DNA of 36,346 nucleotides, taken from the NCBI GenBank assembly GCA_020431405.1, contig JAGQIK010000431.1:1-36346 (forward strand). The letters run 5' to 3'. The position numbers and the translations under genes are program-made. Source of the DNA: Myxococcales bacterium. GTDB lineage: Bacteria > Myxococcota_A > Polyangia > GCA-2747355. The notes below the pieces were generated by a model, which was given only the letters and a program-made list of their open reading frames with translations, was not told the DNA's origin and did no database searches. Below are positions 7,582 to 16,974 of this stretch, piece by piece; position 1 is the stretch's first letter; each line of letters starts with the position of its first letter.

Positions 7582-7613
7582 TTCTGAGCTACCGTGCGCC
7601 AAGCCGAACGAGG

Positions 7614-8063
7614 CTAGCGTTCATCCGGGCGCAGCCACGGCACCATGTCGCTGCCGCGCAGCGGCTCGCCGTCCTCGCCGACGATCCGAAGGCGCGGGAT
7701 CGGGCGGCCCGTTTTGCGATCGAGCAGCACCAGCGGCTCGTTGCCTTCGCCGTAGATCCAGCGATCGCCCCACTGGCGCAGCGCGGTGAGCACCGTGGCG
7801 AGGTCCTTGCCTCGCGCCGTCAGCTCGTACTCGTAGCGCGGGCCGTGCTCGCCGGCGTCGATCTTGGCGAGCACGTCGTGCGTGACGAGGTGCTTGAGGC
7901 GCTGCGAGAGGATGTTCTTGGAGATGCCGAGGCGTGCCTCGAAGTCGGCGAAGCGGCGCACGCCGAGGAAGGCCTCGCGGATGATGAGCAGCGTCCACCA
8001 GTCGCCGAGCACCTCGAGGGCTTGGGCGATGGAGCAGCGTTGGTCGTCGAAGCGTCGTCGCAC
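7614..8063 (-). CDS. HxlR family winged-helix transcriptional regulator
   Basis: Protein of 149 residues. The opening RRRFDDQRCSIAQALEVLGDWWTLLIIREAF is reported here in part: DDQRCSIAQALEVLGDWWTL is the HxlR signature, with the conserved redox-sensitive Cys of this family. The winged helix follows (RRFADFEARLGISKNILSQRL, then YEYELTARGKDL). GTG 8063 begins just before the conserved region and follows GAGAGAG; ATG 8102 would add 13 residues but has no Shine-Dalgarno. The gene is divergent from the molybdopterin oxidoreductase at 8133, which it probably controls. HxlR proteins respond to aldehydes, quinones or oxidants; the signal here is unknown. Confidence 0.88.
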   Translation of the reverse strand: MRRRFDDQRCSIAQALEVLGDWWTLLIIREAFLGVRRFADFEARLGISKNILSQRLKHLVTHDVLAKIDAGEHGPRYEYELTARGKDLATVLTALRQWGDRWIYGEGNEPLVLLDRKTGRPIPRLRIVGEDGEPLRGSDMVPWLRPDER

Positions 8064-8091
8064 GGTGAGCTCTCTCTCGGCCTCCCGGAAA

Positions 8092-8103
8092 TATGGTTGC
8101 ATA
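8092..8103. promoter_or_regulatory. Possible HxlR operator, TATG-GTTG-CATA
   Basis: A short inverted repeat (TATG 8092-8095, CATA 8100-8103) lies in an AT-rich patch between the divergent HxlR and molybdoenzyme starts. The arms are only 4 bp, so this is a weak candidate. Its position just upstream of both genes is where an HxlR dimer would be expected to bind. Confidence 0.3.
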
Positions 8104-8132
8104 AAAGGACCAGATCGGCCAGCATCTCTTGC

Positions 8133-10427
<2,295 letters not shown>

Positions 10428-10431
10428 AGGG

Positions 10432-10453
10432 GGGCCTCGGGCTTCAGCGATCG
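10432..10453 (+). repeat. 22-bp element shared with 28140-28161
   Basis: GGGCCTCGGGCTTCAGCGATCG starts four bases after the stop of the plus-strand molybdoenzyme. An identical copy closes the heptamer array after the SGNH hydrolase gene, in the same orientation relative to the upstream gene and again in a convergent gap. Confidence 0.75.
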
Positions 10454-10514
10454 GCGCGTGCGTGCGGCGCCAGCCGTAGGTTTCAACTTGGAGTCGAAAC
10501 GGAAGTCTGGGGTT

Positions 10515-10588
10515 AAGGCCAAGGCCAAGGCCAAGTCGAGGTCGGGGTCGAAGTCGAAGTCGAAGTCGAAGTCGAAGTCGAAGTCGAG
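10515..10588. repeat. Hexanucleotide arrays AAGGCC and GTCGAA
   Basis: Three AAGGCC units (10515-10532) are followed by nine GTCGRR units (10535-10588), six of them exact GTCGAA. Read in one frame it gives Lys-Ser and Lys-Ala dipeptides, but no credible gene surrounds it. Hexamers of this kind can arise by replication slippage. Confidence 0.85.
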
Positions 10589-10737
10589 GACGCTCGGCGT
10601 ATCTCGTTGCGCGACGTGGCACGGCGCGAGGAGCACGAGCGTGGGACGCCTCCCCCCGACTCGCGAGTGGCCCATGCGCCTGCGCGGGCACACCCAACTG
10701 CGAAGCGCGAAGCGCGAGCCTACGGCACGACCTGTAG

Positions 10738-10808
10738 CCCGAAGCCTGAAGCCCGAAGCCTGAAGCCCGAAGCCCCCTGTGGCCCGTGGCCCTGAGCCCG
10801 TGGCCTTC
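10738..10808. repeat. 14-bp tandem repeat and GGCCCGTGGCC units
   Basis: CCCGAAGCCTGAAG is repeated twice (10738-10751, 10752-10765) plus a partial third. Then come CTGTGGCCCGTGGCC (10777-10791), identical to 7553-7567, and AGCCCGTGGCCTTC (10795-10808), nearly identical to 7571-7584. It lies immediately downstream of the minus-strand peptidase gene. With the two preceding entries it fills most of the 412-bp gap 10428-10839. Confidence 0.75.
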
Positions 10809-10839
10809 CCGCGTGCAACTTCACGCCGGCGTGCCGCGG

Positions 10840-12039
10840 CTAGTAGCGTCGTCGTCGTCGTCGCCCTCGGCGGCGGGCGCGGCGGCGGCGTAGGGCGGCG
10901 CGCCAGCGGCGCCAGGCGCGGCGGCGGCGGACTCTGCGTCTCCAGGCCCGGTAGCGCCAGCGCCAGCGCCAGCTGGGTCGCGATTCACCGCGCAGGATAT
11001 CGACGTGAAAGTGCGGGGGGCGCCGCTCGAGCTTGATCCAGCGCACGTAGAGCTGTCGGCGGGCGAGGCGAATGAAGGCGCCGCGCTCGCGGCGGTTCAT
11101 CGAGATGCTGCGAATGTCGACGGCGCCGGCGCGTAGGTGCGGCGAGAGGAAGACGCCGCGCTTGACCTGGCGTGCGATGGCGTCGCCCATGCGGCGCACG
11201 ATCTCGGCGTGGCTTTCGACCTGCTCGCGCCGGTAACGGTGGCGCTTGAGCCAGCGGCGCCGGTACCTGCGCGACCAGCGCCAGAAGCGGCGTGGCTTGC
11301 GCAGGCGGCCTTTGATGCGCTTGCGCTCGAAGCCGCTGCGATAGGCGCGCAGCACTTGCTCGAGCGGGTAGCGCTGCGCGTAGAGCTTGCGCAGGTTGTC
11401 GCCGAGCAGCAGCTTGACGTACATCGCGCGCGCTTGGCGCTCGGGGCTGCGCGTGCCGCTGGTGATGACCAGGCGCTGGCGAAAGCGCCTGTAGAAGCGC
11501 CGCGCGAGGTCGCGCACGCGAAGCTCGATGTCGGGCGCCAGCTCGACGCCCTCGCGCACGATGTAGCGCGGCGCGCCGTCGAGGCTTTCGACGAGCGTCT
11601 CGAGCGCGCGGACCTCGCGGTCCTCGAGCGTGCGCTTGCTGTCGTCGATCGCGCGCTCGCGCGCGGCGAGCAGCGCCTCGACCACCGCCTGCATCACGCG
11701 CTGCGCTTGGTCGCCGTACTCGCGCCGCACGTGGGTGACCACGTGGCGGTCGATCAACAGCAGCTCGGTCTGGCCCCACAGCCGCCCGTCGCGCTCGACC
11801 TGCACGCGCAGCGCCGCCTGGGCGCAGGGGCCGTGCTCGCACGGGATCACGCGCACGGAGTCGGCGCTGACCTTGGCCAGCTCGCCGAAGTCGCCGAGCG
11901 CCGAGTGCGGCGGCGCCGAGGGCGGCATCTTGATGCGCGCGTCGCGCCTGCTGCGTCTGCGCCCGCGCGCGACGGCTGGTGTCGCCACCGAGAGCAGCGA
12001 CACCAGCGCGAGCAGCGACGCGAGCGCGCGTTGGTTCAC
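10840..12039 (-). CDS. Exported M15-like peptidase with Arg/Trp-rich C-terminal tail
   Basis: Protein of 399 residues with an N-terminal signal peptide ending near residue 25 (PAVARG). The middle is unassigned and helical. VITSGTRSPERQ followed by SPHLRAGAVDIRS and PPHFHVDI matches the zinc-site layout of peptidase M15 D-Ala-D-Ala carboxypeptidases and MepA-like enzymes (HxxxxxxD, then HxH). A role in peptidoglycan trimming is therefore likely but not proven. The last 44 residues contain 27 Arg and 6 Trp, which is extraordinary. The start is GTG 12039, overlapping the upstream molybdoenzyme stop as GTGA, so the two are coupled. Why a cell-wall enzyme is coupled to a molybdoenzyme is unclear. 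Confidence 0.75.
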   Translation of the reverse strand: MNQRALASLLALVSLLSVATPAVARGRRRSRRDARIKMPPSAPPHSALGDFGELAKVSADSVRVIPCEHGPCAQAALRVQVERDGRLWGQTELLLIDRHVVTHVRREYGDQAQRVMQAVVEALLAARERAIDDSKRTLEDREVRALETLVESLDGAPRYIVREGVELAPDIELRVRDLARRFYRRFRQRLVITSGTRSPERQARAMYVKLLLGDNLRKLYAQRYPLEQVLRAYRSGFERKRIKGRLRKPRRFWRWSRRYRRRWLKRHRYRREQVESHAEIVRRMGDAIARQVKRGVFLSPHLRAGAVDIRSISMNRRERGAFIRLARRQLYVRWIKLERRPPHFHVDILRGESRPSWRWRWRYRAWRRRVRRRRAWRRWRAALRRRRARRRGRRRRRRY

Positions 12040-14249
12040 GGCGAGGAGGCGCTCTGGGCCGCGGGCTCGCTGGCCGGCCGCGCTCGCCGCTCTTCGAGCG
12101 GCTGCACGTCGACCTCGATGCCGTTGAGAAACGCCATGCCGGAGAGCGGCTCGATCACGGAGCGGTCGACGAGCTCGTTGTAGTTGGGCGTGGGCTCGGC
12201 GCTCGCCACGCGATTGCGTGCCTCAGTGTGGCCCCAGCCGTGCGGCAGGCAGACCACGCCGGGCATCACCTCGTCGGTGAGCCGCAGCTCGCACGTCACC
12301 GCGCCCGCCGCACCGACCACTCGCACACGCTGCCCGTCGGCGAGGCCGCGCGCCTCGGCGTCGCGCGGGTTGATGCGCAAGCGATGGCAGCGGCGCCGCA
12401 TCAGCGTGGGCGCGTTGTGCATCCAGGTGTTGTGCGAGCGCGGATCGCGGCGCCCGATGAGGCGCAGCGTCTTCGGCGACGAGACCTCGCCGCCTTCGCT
12501 GACGATACGCGTCAGCTGCTCGAGCCCTACCAGCAGCTCCTCGGGCACGAGATTCACGCGCCGGTCCTCGGTGCGCAGCCGTTCGCCGATCACGCCGGTG
12601 CGCGCCGGGCGCGCGTGCAGCCCGTGCGGCTCGGCTTTGATGCGCGCGAGGTTGAGGCCGTCGCGCCACGGCAGCAGCTTGTCGCCTTGTGGTCCGAGGC
12701 GGATCAGCAGATCGACGAGCAGCTCCGGCGTCAGCTCGCGGCCCACCGCGCGCAGCGCGCCTTCGGCGAAGCCGAGCAGTCGGCTGCCCAGCGGCGGCAG
12801 ACCCATCGCGCGCGTGAGGTCGGTGAAGATGCGCCACTCCTGGCGCGCTTCGCCCACCGGCGCGATCACCGGCTCGGTCCACTGCACGTAGGGCGAGGCC
12901 ATCAGCCCGAGGTGCGTCAGCGGCAGGTCTTCGCGCTCGAGAAACGTCGTGGCCGGCAGGAAGTAGTCGGCGTGCGTCGACGTCTCGTTGAAGTAGATGT
13001 CGATGCTGACGAGGCACTCGAGCTGGCGCAGCGCGCGCTGCATCGACGCGCTGTCGGCGATGGAGAGCGCGGGATTGCCTGCCGAGACCACCAGCGCGCG
13101 GATTTGGCCCTCGCCAGGCGTCAGGATCTCGTCGGCGAGCACGCCCGACGGCAGCTCGCCGAGCACCTCGGGGTAGTTGCCGATGCGGCTGCGGTGGCGC
13201 GCGTAGCGATCGAGGCCCGCCACGCGTGCGAGCTGCACTACGTCGACGGGGCTCTCGGCAAATACGGCGCCGCCGGGCTGGTCGAGCTTGCCGGCGAGCA
13301 CGTTGCAGACCTCGAGCGCCCAGCAGGCGTGCGTACCCCAGGTGCCGCAGGCGACGCGCCCGTAGGCGCAGCCGCTCGCCGCGCACGACAGCTCGCGCGC
13401 CAGCTGGCGGATCGTCTCGGCGTCGATGCCGGAGAGCGCCGCCGCGCGCTCGGGCGTAAACGGCTGGACCAGCCGCCGCAGCTTGTCGACGCCGCGCGCG
13501 TGCTTGCGCAGAAAGACGCGCGCCTCGAGCTCCTCTTCGAGCATCGTGCGCGCCATGGCGAGCAGCACGAAGACGTCCGAGTCGGGCCGAATGAAGTGGT
13601 GCTGATCGGCGATCTGCGCCGTCTCGGTGAAGCGTGGATCGACCACCACGAGCTTGCCGCCGCGCTTGCGAAGCTCGCGCAGGCGCGCGCGCACGTCGTG
13701 GATGTTGACGATCGTGCCGTGCGAGACCACCGGGTTGACGCCCCACAGCGACATGTAGCGCGCGCGCTCGACGTCCGGGATCGGCTGCAGGAAATGCGAG
13801 CCGTAGAGCAGATAGGACGCGAGGAAGTCGGCGGAGTTGTCCTGCGTGCCGGCGCCGAAGGCGTTGCGCGTGCCCACCGCCTCGCGAAAGGCGTGCGCCC
13901 ACAGTCGGTGGCTGTAGGAAAAGACGCTCGGGTTGCCGTAGTAGACGCCCACCGAGTGCGGACCGTGGGCGTCGCGGATGCCGCGCAGGCGCGCGCCGAT
14001 CTCCCGTACGGCCTCGTCATAGCCGATCGGCGAAAACGTGCCGTCGGCGTTGCGCTTCATGGGCCGTGTGACGCGATCGGGATCGTGCGTCACCTCGTTG
14101 AAGACCACGCCCGTCGGGCATGCGTGTCCGCCAGACAGCAGATGCTGCTCGTCGGGGCGCAGCTTGCTGACGCGGCCGTCCTCGACGGTGGCCACCATGC
14201 CGCAATAGGCCTCGCAGATGCGGCAGAACGTGACGTGTTGTCGTGTCAT
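12036..14249 (-). CDS. Molybdopterin-dependent oxidoreductase, [4Fe-4S], second copy
   Basis: Protein of 737 residues. Cys9, 12, 16 and 44 (Cx2Cx3Cx27C) form the [4Fe-4S] motif of the DMSO reductase superfamily. Domain features follow: SVGVYYGNPSVFSYSH, YMSLWGVNPVVSHG, VVVDPRFTETAQIADQHHFIRPDSD, VSAGNPALSIADSASM and TSTHADYFLPATT. The C-terminal cofactor-binding barrel includes NPRDAEARGLADGQRVRV and LPHGWGH. No export signal is seen. The protein is only distantly similar to the one at 8133-10427, so this is a different enzyme, not a recent duplicate. Its stop overlaps the GTG of the peptidase. No Shine-Dalgarno precedes ATG 14249; TAAGAT seven bases upstream could be a -10 of a leaderless transcript. 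Confidence 0.93.
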   Translation of the reverse strand: MTRQHVTFCRICEAYCGMVATVEDGRVSKLRPDEQHLLSGGHACPTGVVFNEVTHDPDRVTRPMKRNADGTFSPIGYDEAVREIGARLRGIRDAHGPHSVGVYYGNPSVFSYSHRLWAHAFREAVGTRNAFGAGTQDNSADFLASYLLYGSHFLQPIPDVERARYMSLWGVNPVVSHGTIVNIHDVRARLRELRKRGGKLVVVDPRFTETAQIADQHHFIRPDSDVFVLLAMARTMLEEELEARVFLRKHARGVDKLRRLVQPFTPERAAALSGIDAETIRQLARELSCAASGCAYGRVACGTWGTHACWALEVCNVLAGKLDQPGGAVFAESPVDVVQLARVAGLDRYARHRSRIGNYPEVLGELPSGVLADEILTPGEGQIRALVVSAGNPALSIADSASMQRALRQLECLVSIDIYFNETSTHADYFLPATTFLEREDLPLTHLGLMASPYVQWTEPVIAPVGEARQEWRIFTDLTRAMGLPPLGSRLLGFAEGALRAVGRELTPELLVDLLIRLGPQGDKLLPWRDGLNLARIKAEPHGLHARPARTGVIGERLRTEDRRVNLVPEELLVGLEQLTRIVSEGGEVSSPKTLRLIGRRDPRSHNTWMHNAPTLMRRRCHRLRINPRDAEARGLADGQRVRVVGAAGAVTCELRLTDEVMPGVVCLPHGWGHTEARNRVASAEPTPNYNELVDRSVIEPLSGMAFLNGIEVDVQPLEERRARPASEPAAQSASSP

Positions 14250-14276
14250 CGGAGTAATCTTAGCATCAGCATCAAC

Positions 14277-14282
14277 GGAGGA
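14277..14282 (+). promoter_or_regulatory. Ribosome binding site deciding a GTG start
   Basis: GGAGGA at 14277-14282 places the start of the first zinc-ribbon gene at GTG 14287, five bases after GGAGG. The ATG at 14311 and the longer upstream frame lack such a site. Only 37 bp separate the two divergent starts here, so the promoters must be compact or lie partly inside the genes. Confidence 0.7.
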
Positions 14283-14286
14283 CGCC

Positions 14287-15591
14287 GTGCCACCAACCGT
14301 CTTCAGCTACATGGTCAAGACCACCGAGTGCGCCAACTGCGGCGCGCCGGTGACCGGCAAGATCGGTACCTCCGTGCGCTGCGAGTACTGCTCGACGGTC
14401 AACGCGCTGCGCGAGCGCCGGCAGGACACGGCCGTGGCGGCGAGCAACCTCAGCGAGCCCGCGCGCATCGCGCAGCTGCGCGCGCAGGTGATCTCGCCCG
14501 ATGATCCGGCGCTGCCACAGCCGCCGATGGGCTACGAGCAAGTGGTCATGGGCGCGATCACCGATCCCGCGCAGCGCCAGAGCGCGCTCGCCACGCTGCG
14601 CCAGGAGTGGCAGCGCGTGCGCCAGCAGGCGACGCAGTACGGGCTCACGCCGGACATCGAGCGCCGCGTCTATCGGCTGGCGCTGATCATGGGCGACTGG
14701 TACCGGCTCGACAACGAGCACGCCCGTGCGCGCGCCGTGCTCGAGACCGCGCTCGACACGCTCACCGATCCCACGCAGCGCGACGTCGTGCGTAACCAGC
14801 TGGCGCGCGCCGCGCTCGCCGCCGGCGACGTAGAGGGCTACGCCGGCTGGATCGGCGACGTCAACGCGCAGCCGGTGCACCTGGTGGCCGACAGCGAGTA
14901 TCGCTGCAGCGTCGCCAAGCACGCCGCCTCGGAGAGCCGCTGGTACGACGTGCTGGCGGTGCTCGGTCGCACCAGCCTCGAGATCCCTATCTCACCGCAC
15001 CTGCTGCTGCTGGCCTACTGCCTGCGCTCGCACGCGCTGGCCGGCACCGGCGATCAGGAGGCGGCCAAAGGCCAGATCGCCGAGGCGGTTGCGCGCCCCG
15101 ACGTCTCGTCCGAGGTGATGCGCGTCTGCTGGACGTCGACGCCCGGCCCGGCGACGCCGCTGGCGCACGCCATGGCGGGGCAGGCCGGCCAGGCCACCGG
15201 CAACCGCGGCATGGTGATCCAGATCGGCGGCCTCGGCGGGCTGATCCTCAAGAGCATGGGCCACTCGGCGCAAGTGCAGCTTGGCGGCGCGCGCCCGCGC
15301 GTGCGCTCGAGCTCGACGCCTCAGCAGGCCAACGCGAGCAAGGTGATCCTGATCGTGGTGATCTCGATCGTGCTGACGACGATGATCGGCATCGGCGTAG
15401 CGGTCTTCACCTTCACGTCGACACTCAGCGACGGCATCAGCAAGAAGGCTGACGAGGTGCAGAAGCAGATCGGCGACAGGCTCAAAGGCCTCAAGGGGCT
15501 CTTGCCGCCGGCCGGCGACAGCAAGAAAAAGAAAAAGGAACCGCCCAGCCGTTCGAGTGACGACGATCCCTCGGTGACGCCCTCGATGTAG
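14287..15591 (+). CDS. Zinc-ribbon protein with helical repeats and one membrane segment
   Basis: Protein of 434 residues. An N-terminal zinc ribbon has Cys15, Cys18, Cys32 and Cys35 (CANC and CEYC). The middle, roughly residues 90-270, is helical with TPR-like features (DWYRLDNEHARARAVLETAL). A single transmembrane segment lies at about residues 353-376, followed by a Lys-rich tail (KKKKK) and an acidic end. The topology suggests a cytoplasmic zinc ribbon tethered to the inner membrane. The function is unknown. It is followed 42 bp later by another zinc-ribbon membrane protein; the two look like parts of one system. It is divergent from the molybdoenzyme at 12036-14249, with no evidence of a functional link. 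Confidence 0.85.
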   Translation: MPPTVFSYMVKTTECANCGAPVTGKIGTSVRCEYCSTVNALRERRQDTAVAASNLSEPARIAQLRAQVISPDDPALPQPPMGYEQVVMGAITDPAQRQSALATLRQEWQRVRQQATQYGLTPDIERRVYRLALIMGDWYRLDNEHARARAVLETALDTLTDPTQRDVVRNQLARAALAAGDVEGYAGWIGDVNAQPVHLVADSEYRCSVAKHAASESRWYDVLAVLGRTSLEIPISPHLLLLAYCLRSHALAGTGDQEAAKGQIAEAVARPDVSSEVMRVCWTSTPGPATPLAHAMAGQAGQATGNRGMVIQIGGLGGLILKSMGHSAQVQLGGARPRVRSSSTPQQANASKVILIVVISIVLTTMIGIGVAVFTFTSTLSDGISKKADEVQKQIGDRLKGLKGLLPPAGDSKKKKKEPPSRSSDDDPSVTPSM

Positions 15592-15633
15592 GGCCGACAA
15601 AGACCCGAACGCCTATGCGCGCTAGCCTCCGAT

Positions 15634-16965
15634 ATGGCTGATGCACGCTGCGCGCAGTGCGGAGGAAACGTCGCCGTTCGTCTGACGGGCCCGCCGCTGA
15701 GCTGCAGCTACTGTGGCAGTGACAAGCCGCTCGCGCCCGACGTCGCCGCGCGCGTCGAGACGCTGCGCGTCGACCTGGAGCGGCACAAGGGCCGGTCGCA
15801 GCAGCTTCTCGGTAAGCAAGTCTTCGCGGGCGTGGTCTCGAGCTCGTGGGTGCTGACGCTGCTGGTGATCCTATGGGGCGGCGTGATCACCGGCGCCGCC
15901 ACCTGCGAGCCGCTGCCCAAGGGACACACGACGTTCGCGACGCTCAGCGGGCCTCGACTGCGCGCGACCGATCCCACGTCGCGAGCGCTCGTCACTAAGT
16001 GGTGGCTGCTCTATCTCCCGCTCACCGGCTTCACCTTCAACCTGGCGCTATGGAGCGTGATGCGCCTGCGTGGACGCCGCGTGATCAGGGCGGCGCTTCC
16101 GCGCGCGCCGCGTGCTGCAGGCGCGCCGCTTCGCTGTCGCTGCTGCGCCGCCGACCTGCCCGAAGGTGGCGCGATCCGGCGCTGCGCGTTTTGTGATGCC
16201 GACCATGTCGTGCTGGGGAGCCGCTATCAGAAGGAACAAACGAGCCTCGCGCGGGAGCTCGATGCGCTGCAATCGCAGGTGGGCCGCACGCTCGCGGATC
16301 GCGATCGGACCGCGACCCGGGTGGCGGCGATCGGCACGTGGTCGCCGCTGATCGCGCTGCTCGCGATGCCCGCGGCGTTGTTCGTGCCTCGGACCTACCC
16401 GGTGCTATGGGCGCTGCCCGCCTCGTTCGTCGCGCTGACGATCCTGATGCTAGTCCTGACGGCCGCCGGCCCGTCACTGCCGCGCATCCGCTCGCTCGGT
16501 GCGCTCGGGGTCGGAGATCAGATCATTGTCGACACGCGGCGCTTTGTCGCCGTCGCCGCCGTCGAGGTGTGGCCGACGCTGACGTTTCCCGTCGTCCAGC
16601 GGCTGGTCGTGCTGCGCGATGCGCGAGATGACACCGCCGCACCGTCACACGCGGTGATCGTCGACTTCGACGCGGAGCGCGACATCCACAGCGCGCGGCT
16701 CTTCGAGATCAGCGCGGCGGGCACAGCCCTCAGCGCTCGCGACACGCAGGGCGAAAACGCGCTCAGACGCTACGCTGTCGAGCGCGCACCCGACGAGGGC
16801 TGGGCCGACTACCAAGCGTTGTGGATCGTTCCAACGATCGCGGCGAACGCCTTCAATGGCTTGCGCTGCTGGGCCGAAGCGCCGCAGGTCGGCGCCACGC
16901 CCGCGCATACTCTCACGCTCGCCGGCGTTGTCGCCGAGGAGAAGCTGACGCTGATCGGGGCGTGA
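15634..16965 (+). CDS. Double zinc-ribbon membrane protein
   Basis: Protein of 443 residues with two CxxC-CxxC zinc ribbons. The first has Cys6, 9, 24 and 27. The second, after two membrane segments, has Cys168, 171, 184 and 187. Transmembrane segments lie at about residues 65-88, 123-143, 235-250 and 257-278. The C-terminal 160 residues are soluble beta-rich sequence with no recognised motif. It probably works with the preceding zinc-ribbon gene. A role in sensing or assembly at the membrane is a guess. It ends nine bases before the convergent topoisomerase gene. There is no good Shine-Dalgarno; ATG 15634 is chosen because the first CxxC follows at once. Confidence 0.83.
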   Translation: MADARCAQCGGNVAVRLTGPPLSCSYCGSDKPLAPDVAARVETLRVDLERHKGRSQQLLGKQVFAGVVSSSWVLTLLVILWGGVITGAATCEPLPKGHTTFATLSGPRLRATDPTSRALVTKWWLLYLPLTGFTFNLALWSVMRLRGRRVIRAALPRAPRAAGAPLRCRCCAADLPEGGAIRRCAFCDADHVVLGSRYQKEQTSLARELDALQSQVGRTLADRDRTATRVAAIGTWSPLIALLAMPAALFVPRTYPVLWALPASFVALTILMLVLTAAGPSLPRIRSLGALGVGDQIIVDTRRFVAVAAVEVWPTLTFPVVQRLVVLRDARDDTAAPSHAVIVDFDAERDIHSARLFEISAAGTALSARDTQGENALRRYAVERAPDEGWADYQALWIVPTIAANAFNGLRCWAEAPQVGATPAHTLTLAGVVAEEKLTLIGA

Positions 16966-16974
16966 GGCGCTCTA

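Noticed and set aside
7364-7602. Small frames between the TetR and HxlR genes
   Set aside because: They translate the repeat units; no start signal or conserved character.
10458-10763. Possible 101-codon gene with Lys-Ser repeats
   Set aside because: It is only the translation of hexamer microsatellites in an intergenic gap, with no Shine-Dalgarno or domain.
11979-14504. Plus-strand frame of 841 codons opposite the second molybdoenzyme
   Set aside because: Antisense shadow of a GC-rich gene with clear [4Fe-4S] and cofactor motifs on the other strand.
15321-15524. Minus-strand hydrophobic frame opposite the first zinc-ribbon gene
   Set aside because: Antisense reading of the transmembrane segment; no start signal.
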